Of a stretch of DNA of 64,000 bases, positions 11,501 through 22,458 are shown piece by piece. Origin of the DNA: Paraescarpia echinospica (taxonomy: Eukaryota > Annelida > Polychaeta > Sabellida > Siboglinidae); contig CM034532.1 of assembly GCA_020002185.1 (NCBI GenBank), forward strand, positions 26,770,911 to 26,834,910, read 5' to 3'. Below the pieces are notes generated by a model. It was not told where the DNA came from, ran no database searches, and saw only the letters and a list, made by a program, of their open reading frames with translations. Numbering within the stretch: the stretch's first letter is position 1; each line of letters opens with the position of its first letter. The position numbers and the translations under genes are program-made.

Positions 11501-14500
11501 CGACACCAATCACGGCACCACTCATGGCACCACTCATGGCACCACTCACAGCACCACAAGTAAGTACAATATCGGCAATTTTTATTTGGAAGGTAGACAC
11601 GGAAGACACCATTGTTGTAGATTAGGCCATGCATTTAAGTATAAGCATTACACACTAGTAGAAAACAAAGTTGCAAACATAACAAAGCATGTTTGTTTGT
11701 TGCAGTCATTCCAGCAGATATTCACCTTTCAGAGCAAGGTCAGTGTTCCATTTATCATGCATTTATTTCTACTCACTCACTTATCTACGTCTCATATTAA
11801 AAGTCATAAGACGGTATACACTTACCATTGGTTCAACCAGCTACCACACCAATACGTCGTGTGGAACTTGTTATCTTGGTTCAACCAGCTACCACACCAA
11901 TACGTCGTGTGGAACTTGTTATCTTGGTTCAACCAGCTACCACACCAATACGTCGTGTGGAACTTGTTATCTTGGTTCAACCAGCTACCACACCAATACG
12001 TCGTGTGGATCTTGTTATCTTGGTTCAACCCGCTGCCACATCAATACGTCGTGTGGATCTTACTATTTTTGAGATCCAAAATGGATATTTGCATCAATTT
12101 GCATTAACACATGTTTCACTCTTTAGGTGGCGCTGCTGTAGCAGTTTATTTCTCCAGCGATACGTCGTGACGACCAGCACGACAATGGTATTTCGCAGAG
12201 TTGTGTTTGTGCGATCCCTTCTCTTCTTCTCTATTCGTGTGTCTAAACTGGAACTTTCTTGGTTACTTCGATCGTCATGGCGCATCACGTGACTTGACAG
12301 ACAGAAACGATGTTGTCTCACGATGGCGGAGTTGATGTATGCTATAATAAATTGGAAAATAACATGCTCAATGAAGGGTGATATTTGTCTTACAGTGTGC
12401 CCATATGTATCTTTGGATGTGACATATATTTCATGTATTTGTCTTGCCTGCTTATGTTGTCTGGACACAACTGTGTGCTGAGGAAGCAAATCAGCATGTA
12501 CGTTATCGGCTGTCGAAAACGTATTGTGGCTGCTTTCAGGAAATCATAGCGATCAGTTGTTCGTGGTGCAAGGTGGCTTATCATAACAAGGACGACTGCT
12601 TCACGATGCAACTGACTGAAGAGCAATGCACACTGGGAGTGCACGCAGTCACCATCATTCCCCCACTGTGGATCATCAAACTTCCCCGGAAGGTAAGCAG
12701 CGATAGTTACTTTGATTTAGCACCTGCCACGCATAGAGAAGCAGGAGGAAGATATATAGTACGTTGCACTTGCATCGGTCGATAAGCAGCATATGAAGGG
12801 TTTCAGGACAAAACGCAATTTCTTACATTTCACCCAAACGTTTGTTCAATCACATGTTGAGTCAGTACAATATCAGATGTATACAAACAAAAACCGCGAT
12901 ATCTCGGTCCGTGTATATACCGTCTTTTCCTTTTTCGTTTTGAAAAGAGGGTGTATACACGGACCTACCCCCTGTTAAATGACGTGCACAAAAAAGTATA
13001 AACGCCATTTTTATATACCAAAACAATATTTTAGCCAATCAACACCGCCTTACCCATATTGCCACTAGACGTAGTGACGGCGCTTACTCTATCATATAAC
13101 GTGATTTGACAAGCAAGACATGACTATACATCGCTTGCTGATAATAAATAACTTTATATGACATTTTATATGGAAAAGCTGGATTAAGAATATCAACCTT
13201 TGCTACAATTATTTTTTATTCTTAATAATTATATTTCAACATAACATGATATACTGTCACAGGGGAACTCAAGGTCATCTTGGCGGAAGAAGAAACAGTC
13301 CGCCGAAGTGCATACAAAGAGCTCGGACCCCACGCCATTCATCATCAAACACATTCCGTCACCGCACATGAAGCCTCTTCTTGTCTTTGTTAACCCCAAG
13401 AGCGGGGGTAACCAAGGGGCAAAGATGCTGCACAAGTTCCAGTGGTTGCTCAACCCCCGCCAGGTGTTTGACCTCTCCCAGGGCGGACCCACCATGGCGT
13501 AAGTACGGACTATCTAAATAACCAGCATCTCTGAGTATAGTATCACTCAATGCGACTCATTCACCATATCTCTCCTCACTCTTTCACTCCCTCGGAGTCT
13601 CCTTTTCATAATTTTCCAATGTATCCCTCTCATCTGCTATAAATTATAAACCACCCACTCTCACTGACTGAGTGACTGACTGACATACCTACTTACTGAC
13701 TCAGTCTTTCACTGAATCACTGATTCACTGACCCACTCACTCACTGACTCACGCACTGACTCACCCACTCACTCACTCATTGACTGACTGACTGACTGAC
13801 TCATTTAATCCTTCTTTCTTCTTCACTCCCACTCGCCTTCTCACCCTCGCTCTCTCACCCTCGCCCTCTCACCCTCACCCTCGCCCTCTCACACTCGCCC
13901 TCTCTCTTTGCATGTACCTCTAATTCTCTCTACCTCTCTGTGCATTCATTCTTCTGTGTAATCATGCCTCTATTCATCAGCCATAAATATAATCATCCCA
14001 ACATCTGCCGATTCATACTTCCATTGGTCCGTTGGTCGTGCAACCATTAGTTCAGTTATACTTCCACCAGTCCATTTATATTGTCATCATTCCATACATA
14101 CGACCATGTCAGTCCATTTATATTGTCATCATTCCATACATACGACCATGTCAGTCCATTTATATTGTCATCATTCCATACATACGACCATGTCAGTCCA
14201 TTTATATTGTCATCATTCCATACATACGACCATGTCAGTCCATTTATAGTGTCACCATTCCATACACACGACCATGTCAGTCCATTTATATTGTCATCAT
14301 TCCATACATACGACCATGTCAGTCCATTTATATTGTCATCATTCCATACATACGACCATGTCAGTCCATTTACGCTTCCATAAGTCCGCTAATTTCTTCC
14401 CTAGTTAGGTGAGATCGCGTGATAATGTGGTATGTTTTGACTTCATATCATTCCTCCCACAGGTTGGAACTATTCAGACTTGTCCCCAGTCTGCGGATAC

Positions 14501-17500
14501 TAGCTTGTGGCGGCGACGGCACGGCGGGGTGGATATTATCAGCCATAAATGACCTCGGAAACACGTCTTCACCCCCGATGGCCATATTGCCGCTTGGAAC
14601 TGGAAATGACCTCGCTGAAACGCTCAACTGGGGTGGGGTAATTATAATGCATTTATACTAATGGGCTCATGGAAACAAAAACGTGACTTGTAATGTATGA
14701 AAAGTATTGAATTATCAAGTGTCTTATCAGTTTCACTTTCATTTCGCTTTAGGTTTTGTCACTGTGGATTACATTGCCATAGGGATGTTGCTTTAATCTA
14801 GTAATGTTGACTGTAGCAGGACATTTGTTCACACAACATATCTTTCAGTAATTTTTGCAATGGGGCATCTGTTTGTTTAATCTGTTTCAGAGTTATGACG
14901 ATGAACCTATATCAAAGGTTCTACGCAGCGTTGAAGAAGGAACTGTGGTGGAACTAGATCGGTACGGAGGATGAGTTAGCATTATCTGCGTTGCGGAAGT
15001 GTCCCAGTTGCTTTCTCTTGTAATTAATTACTACGGATGTGTCTGTGTCTACGTGTGTCTCTCTCTGTGCATGTGTGTGTGTGTGTGTGTGCGTGTGTGC
15101 GTGTGTGCGTGTTTGTGTGTTCGCGTGCGTGCGTATGTGTTGCCTATTTGCATGTAGAATATTACTTAATTGACTTAGTATGTGAGTTGACTCAGACATT
15201 ATTGTGTTGTTATATGTAGATTCTAATGCAGATGGGTTGAGACTTAGTACAGGGTACAAGTTACACCACTGTAGGTAGAACAGGAGTTACACGTGAGTTG
15301 TCTCATAGCAATAGTTATTACATTAGTTTCCCTATTGTAGGTGGATCATGAAGTGTGAGTTGTCTCTGTAGGTGGAGCATGAAGTGTGAGTTGTCTCTGT
15401 AGGTGGAACATGAAATGTGAATTGTCTCTGTAGGTGGAGCATGAAGTGTCAGTTGTCTCTGTAGGTGGAGCATGAAGTGTCAGTTGTCTCTGTAGGTGGA
15501 ACATGAAGTGTGAGTTGTCTCTGTAGGTGGAACATGAAGTGTCAGTTGTCTCTGTAGGTGGAACATTAAGTGTGAGTTGTCTCTGTAGGTAGAGCATGAA
15601 GTGTTAGTTGTCTCTGCAGGTGGAACATGAAGTGTGAGTTATCTCTGTAGGTGGAGCATGAAGTGTCAGTTGTCTCTGTAGGTGGAACATGAAGTGTGAG
15701 TTGTCTCTGTAGGTGGGACATGAAGTGTGAGTTGTCTCTGTAGGTGGAACATGAAGTGTCAGTTGTCTCTGTAGGTGGAACATTAAGTGTGAGTTGTCTC
15801 TGTAGGTAGAGCAGGAAGTGTGAGTTGTCTCTGCAGGTGGAACATGAAGTGTGAGTTGTCTCTGTAGGTGGAACATGAAGTGTCAGTTGTCTCTGTAGGT
15901 GGAACATGAAGTGTGAGTTGTCTCTGTAGGTGGAACATGAAGTGTCAGTTGTCTCTGTAGGTGGAACACGAAGTGTCAGTTGTCTCTGCAGGTGTAGCAT
16001 GAAGTGTAATGTGTCTCTGTAGGTGGAACATGAAGTGTCAGTTGTCTCTGTAGGTTGAACATGAAGTGTGATTTGTCTCTGTAGGTGGAGCATGCAGTGT
16101 CAGTTGTCTCTGTAGGTGGAACATGAAGTGTCAGTTGTCTCTGTAGGTGGAGCATGAAGTGTCAGTTGTCTCTGTAGGTGGAACATGATGTGTCAGTTGT
16201 CTGTGCAGGTGGAACATGAAGTGTCAGTTGTCTCTGTAGGTGGAACATGAAGTGTCAGTTGTCTCTGTAGGTGGAATATTAAGAATGAGTTGTCTCTGTA
16301 GGTGGAACATTAAGAGTCAGATGTCTCTGCAGGTGGAACATTAAGTGTGAGTTGTCTCTGTAGGTGGAACATGAAGTTTGAGTTGTCTCTGTAGGTGGAA
16401 CATGAAGTGTCAGTTGTCTCTGTAGGTGGAACATTAAGTGTGAGTTGTCTCTGTAGGTAGAGCATAAAGTGTTAGTTGTCTCTGCAGGTGGAACATGAAG
16501 TGTCAGTTGTCTCTGCAGGTGTAGCATGAAGTGTAATGTGTCTCTGTAGGTGGAACATGAATTGTCAGTTGTCTCTGTAGGTGGAACATGAAGTGTGATT
16601 TGTCTCTGTAGGTGGAGCATGCAGTGTCAGTTGTCTCTGTAGGTGGAACATGAAGTGTCAGTTGTCTCTGTAGGTGGAGCATGAAGTGTCAGTTGTCTCT
16701 GTAGGTGGAACATGAAGTGTCAGTTGTCTGTGCAGGTGGAACATGAAGTGTCAGTTGTCTCTGTAGGTGGAACATGAAGTGTCAGTTGTCTCTGTAGGTG
16801 GAACATGAAGTGTCAGTTGTCTCTGTAGGTGGAACATTAAGTGTCAGTTGTCTATGTAGGTAGAGCATGAAGTGTGAGTTGTCTCTGCAGGTGGAAAATG
16901 AAGTGTGAGTTGTCTCTGCAGGTGGAAAATGAAGTGTGAGTTGTCTCTGTAGGTGGAACATGAAGTGTCAGTTGTCTCTGTAGGTGGAATATTAAGAGTG
17001 AGTTGTCTCTGTAGGTAGAACATTAAGAGTCAGATGTCTCTGCAGGTGGAACATTAACTGCGAGTTGTCTCTGTAGGTGGAACATGAACTGTGAGTTGTC
17101 TCTGTAGGTGGAACATGAAGTGTCAGTTGTCTCTGCAGGTGTAGCATGAAGTGTAATGTGTCTCTGTAGGTGGAACATGAAGTGTCAGTTGTCTCTGTAG
17201 GTGGAACAAGAAGTGTGATTTGTCTCTGTAGGTGGAGCATGCAGTGTCAGTTGTCTCTGTAGGTGGAACATGAAGTGTCAGTTGTCTCTGTAGGTGGAGC
17301 ATGAAGTGTCAGTTGTCTCTGTAGGTGGAACATGAAATGTCAGTTGTCTGTGCAGGTGGAACATGAAGAGTCAGATGTCTGTGCAGGTGGAACATTAAGT
17401 GTGAGTTGTCTCTGTAGGTGGAACATGAAGTGTCAGTTGTCTCTGTAGGTGGAACATGAAGTGTCAGTTGTCTCTGTAGGTGGAACATTAAGTGTCAGTT

Positions 17501-20500
17501 GTCTCTGTAGGTGGAACATGAATTGTCAGTTGTCTCTGTAGGTGGAACATGAAGTGTCAGTTGTCTCTGCAGGTGGAGCATAAAGTGTAATGTGTCTCTG
17601 TAGGTGGAACATGAAGTGTCAGTTGTCTCTGTAGGTGGAACATGAAGTGTGATTTGTCTCTGTAGGTGGAGCATGCAGTGTCAGTTGTCTCTGTAGGTGG
17701 AATATGAAGTGTCAGTTGTCTCTGTAGGTGGAACATGTAGTGTCAGTTGTCTCTGCAGGTGGAGCATGAAGTGTAATGTGTCTCTGTAGGTGGAACATGA
17801 AGTGTCAGTTGTCTCTGTAGGTGGAACAGGAAGTGTCAGTTGTCTCTGTAGGTGGAACACGAAGTGTCAGTTGTCTCTGTAGGTGGAACACGAAGTGTCA
17901 GTTGTCTCTGTAGGTGGAACATGAAGTGTCAGTTGTCTCTGTAGGTGGAACATGAAGTGTCAGTTGTCTCTGTAGGTGGAACATGAAGTGTCAGTTGTCT
18001 CTGTAGGTGGAACATGAAGTGTCAGTTGTCCCTGTAGGTGGAACATGAAGTGTAATGTGTCTCTGCAGGTGGAACGTTAAGTGTCAGTTGTCTCTGCAGG
18101 TGGAACATTAAGTGTCAGTTGTCTCTGCAGGTGGAGCATGAAGTGTGAGCCTGTGGCTGAGCTGGAGACGGGAGAACAGGAGGCAGGAGAGAAGAAGCTG
18201 CCCCTTGAGATCATGAACAACTACTTCAGTCTCGGTGCCGACGCCAACGTCACTCTCGAGTTCCACGAGAGTCGAGGTAAACATATGCGCCAGGTGATAT
18301 TCACCCCCATTTCTTTCATAGGTTATCTTCTGGTAAATTGTGTGTACTTGACTACATGTCCCAATGTGTGCAATATATTTGCTCAAATGTTATGTGCGGA
18401 AAACACAGCCCAGTCGTGTTCCAAGATGGTAGCTGTGAATATAGCTCTTCTGCTTATTCTAATTCGGTGGACGCTAAGACTGTAACACTTTCTCCTATAT
18501 AGATCGCCCTACGCCGCAGGTCTTCTAGACGGCCGAAGATCTCATCTTTCACTGTTATCTCTATGGGTCAGGTTGTCTATCTCTCATTCTGGTGTATTGG
18601 GCAGTCTTGAAGAAGGTGTTTCACTGTCACTGTCATTGGAGCAGTGCCACAAGGACATATGTCGTGTTCTCCAGTGTGTAATGTAGTGTGAATATGGTAC
18701 CCGAGTCTGCCAGAGAATTTAGCTCACGGCGTACTTGTATTGTTCAAATGTGAATCTAACACAAGTTGCACGTTCTCATTAACTGACCATGGTTTACGTT
18801 TCTTTCCGTTTCTAGAAACAAGTCCTCATAAGTTCAACAGTAGATTCAAGAAGAAGATGTTTTATGCTGGGGTGAGTCTTTTGAGTGTTTACTGATACTC
18901 CTAAAGATTCGAAAAACCAAATAGATGGCAAAAAACTCATGAATAATTGCAGCTCAAATGTATGCTAACAGTACGCACGTTAGGCAACAATATGATAGTT
19001 GCTGGTATACTCAATTAGATAGAGTTATGTTCAGGTTGGTGTTGCCCTCACTCAAGTTAACTCAACAAATGATGACAGAAATGCACAAAGTTCGTGACTA
19101 TATTTCATAGCATCGATTCTGACACAACTAGTCACATTCCCTGCATTAACTAAATATAGTTTTGACATTATTGCTTTACTCTACAGCCTTTTAACCCCCC
19201 CATTTTCATAGTAACCTAAAATACTAACTCGTATTAGTATATAGGGATCCAAAGCCTATAATGCTAACCCCAAAACTAACGTCCAAACATAGAAGGCAGA
19301 ACACATAAAACATTCTGAAAAAAGCGTTTGCATATTTGTGAGACGTATTGCCTGATGTTTTCAGGTTAGTGGCAAAGATTTGCTGAAACGTAGTTGGAAA
19401 AACCTGGCTGATCATATCACCATCGAAGTAGGTGTTGATTTTGCTAGTAGGAATCGTACTGAGGATGTTGTTTTTATTAAAAGGAAACAATTTGGTTTTC
19501 CCCGTTCTTGATTTTGGGAAATTTTATGTCAACTAACTATTGAAATTATTGAGCATGAAATCATGAAATCGATATATTTGTTACCACGGGAGGAATTTGA
19601 AAAAGGTGCAGTGTACCCCGGTCTCTCCTATAACTAATTAAAATATATATTCCTTTATTGTCCTCTTTACGATAGTATTATATGATTTGTCATACAAACT
19701 TTGATTAATATTTGTATGCATTGTAAACAGTTACAATACATTTTAAGAAAAAAACAATGATAACAATTGTCCATGTTTCATAGTTTTGTACATCGTTGGT
19801 GTAATTGGTGATGGGCAAGAGAGGCGAAGATGGTAGTTGGGTGGGTAGTTGCTGATCTAGACCGCCTGGTTCTAGTACACTCAGGCCTACTGCGGTGTCA
19901 AAATGTTGGCAATCACTCGACGTTGCCTGTTTCATTTTAGAACAATACCGGGGGAAATAACAAAATGTATCAATGAAAAATGAACATAGCCCTACATGCG
20001 CTTCGTTAGATTCTGCCAATACCTTTGTTCTGATCACGGAATAGGCCAGAAGCGCAACAAGCGCCTTTTCGATGCGGTACCGGCGCCTTGTAAGATGACA
20101 CATCAAAACTATTATAGTGATGCCATTGGAAGCTTGTCTCTGAATTGATAAGACAGTAAATGTGTTTGTTTACGAAGTGCGACGGCAAGGATTTCACTGC
20201 ACAGATCAAAGAACTGAAGGTGCACTCTCTGGTCTTTCTTAATATACCAAGGTGAGTGAAGTGTATCCATTACTCCAATGCATATATCTTATGTTTGGAT
20301 TTCTTCTCGTGAACCAACTGGTGTTAACGAACCACCAGTATATATTAATAACGCGCGCATGCACCACCACACAAGGACACATGTGAGGTCCGCGCACAAT
20401 ACATAATACTAAAACATGTCCACCCTTTGTAGGTTTGTTGTTTTTGACAGTTGTTGGCTTTGGCGCACCCGAAACTACTGGAAATGTATTTAAGTTTCAC

Positions 20501-22415
20501 TTGGATGTTCGCAGCTTGATTAGTCTTGCCAGTGCTCACACACTATCAATATGTGTTCCGTGGTGTCTTTCGTCTAATTAATGACTCCGCCAACACAGCC
20601 TCCATTTCTAGAGCGTTCATGGTATGGCGACCCGGTAATGTGTGCTATTTTTTTATTGGTGTGTCGAACTTTGTTTTATCTCCGCAGATATGCGGAAGGG
20701 ACACAACATTGGGGTACCCGAAATGTCAACAACACAAGTTTCGACCCACCGAGACACGACGACGGTCTACTGGAAGTGATCGGGTTCAGCACGACTGCTT
20801 TAGTACGTTGTCTTTATCTACATCGCTCGGAACAGCAGATTTGTATATAAAACATATTGCTGTTTGGTTTTTCAGTGGTTTGTCTTTCATCTTGATTAAA
20901 CAGATTTAGATGGTTAGAATCATCTGCAACTATCATTACATAAAAAAGTTAACTACCGTTGTTCTTAAAAATCAGTTTTTATATCAATATTTAAAGTTAT
21001 TAACCTTGTTAATTTTTACTAAACCACTTGATTATTAAGGCCTGCTTGATTGCGCGCGCGTGTATGTGCATGCGTAAGTGCGTGTGTGAACGCATGTATG
21101 TATAGCATACTGTGACTAGAAACGTACTTTGAATTATTTCCAACACATCTCATTACAGCGTGCTGTGTCAGATCAAACATCCCATGGTTAATATGCTACG
21201 CTTCAGGTGAGAAGTCACGCGGAGCAGTTGGCACAATGTCGGACGGTTCGACTGACAACTCATGAAACCATTCCTGTGCAAGTTGACGGCGAGCCGTGTA
21301 AGCTAGCGCCGTCTGTTGTCTCGATCTCATTGCGAAATCGGGCAAAGGTCATTATGAAGCAAACACACGGCGCCTTTGTCCCCGTCGGAATCTGGTAAGT
21401 TTCTTGAAATAATATTGCAATAGTTTTGAAAATATGGTAAGTTACCTTTCCGAGTCCGATGTTGCTCTGAACGGAGCTTTCGACGTCTTTACGACGTCTT
21501 CGCCAGCGTTGGTCTGCGCCACTCTCGGTCGTCGTGTGATTATGCATGTTGGTAACTGTCACATGACAACACTTCCAGGAAGATCGCGGGAAGGTTGTAT
21601 CCGGAATCCCTGTTGACTTCTGGTCACCTCTCTCTGATTTTAATCGCCTCCGTTCAGAGCAATATAGGACTCGGAAAGATAACTTACCATATTTTCAAAA
21701 CTATGAATGTAACCGAGTCCGGAAGCAATTTACATGCTAAAATATTGCAATAGTCTTCTTCTTTCCGTAGATGCCCATAATCATTTAGTTGATTATTCTG
21801 GCATTTACGCTGATGAGCATTTAGATAATGAGATCCCAACTTAGAGAGTCCATAACAGGTTTTTTTTCCCATTTCCCTGCGTGGGATATTTTATTTTCCC
21901 TGGCATAGACACCAAGGGACCAACGATTTATAGTGTCTCTTTCCGAGAGACACAGGCAACGTAGGGTGAACGAAACTGCCCAAGTTTCGACACGGTGGCC
22001 GATACCGGTACCGAACCACCGATCGGTCGGCACCAGGATTCAAACCCTTTTCATCCTATCGACAGTCCGGCACACTGACCACTCGACCACCGCTCGACCA
22101 GTCTTGGTGTATGTCACTCTTAATCGACTCTTACAAAAACCAGATCATTTATATAACTATGTATTGTTGTATTTAGGGATGCTATGCGCACCGTCCCGTA
22201 CCATGACAACTACATGCAATTGGCAAAGCTGCCATTTGATACAGTATACTGTCTATGTAACGGTAAACAATCTATGATCACACATAGTAATTGAAGACAT
22301 TTCATTCTTTAAACCGATGCGTGTCATGTTCAAAAATGGGAAGACCCCCGAAGAATAGCTATCATAGTAAAGTAAAAGTACGTTCTTACACGCACACAAG
22401 CACGCACGCATGCAC

Positions 22416-22458
<43 letters not shown>

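Larger units (their letters stand above)
8556..12692 (+). other. DGK exons 1-7: tandem C1 domains
   Basis: Exon 1 (ELQPSVDWT) and exon 2 ([18 protein letters not shown]) enter the first C1 finger. Exon 3 supplies [14 protein letters not shown] and exon 4 INFKCKPTF. Exons 5-7 form the second finger: [19 protein letters not shown], then [11 protein letters not shown], then [17 protein letters not shown] and CTLGVHA. The first finger has the wide C-x6-C spacing that I recall for zeta/iota enzymes. The exons are only 33-153 nt and each is in phase 0, so single exons could be skipped without a frameshift. Confidence 0.9.
13263..14961 (+). other. DGK exons 8-10: catalytic DAGKc domain
   Basis: Exon 8 begins with a short basic stretch ([10 protein letters not shown]), the only remnant of the MARCKS-like/nuclear-localisation segment of vertebrate DGK zeta. 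It then opens the kinase fold with [19 protein letters not shown]. Exon 9 carries the nucleotide-binding [13 protein letters not shown] and [10 protein letters not shown] motifs. Exon 10 gives [20 protein letters not shown]. All catalytic-motif residues I know for the family are present, so the enzyme should be active. Confidence 0.92.

Noticed and set aside
10664..11612. Possible CRISPR-like or regularly spaced repeat array
   Set aside because: Repeats are contiguous simple repeats without unique spacers, in a eukaryotic gene.
11822..12292. Frames on both strands with 16-residue repeats
   Set aside because: Artefact of a 48-bp tandem repeat whose period is divisible by three.
14032..14412. 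Plus-strand frame with repeated [14 protein letters not shown] peptides
   Set aside because: Artefact of the 42-bp minisatellite in an intron.
15346..17240. Minus-strand frames with repeated [12 protein letters not shown] peptides
   Set aside because: Pure translation of the 31-bp minisatellite in rotating frames; no start context, no domain.
19705..20106. 133-codon minus-strand frame in DGK intron 13
   Set aside because: No recognisable domain, lies antisense inside an intron, composition like surrounding DNA.
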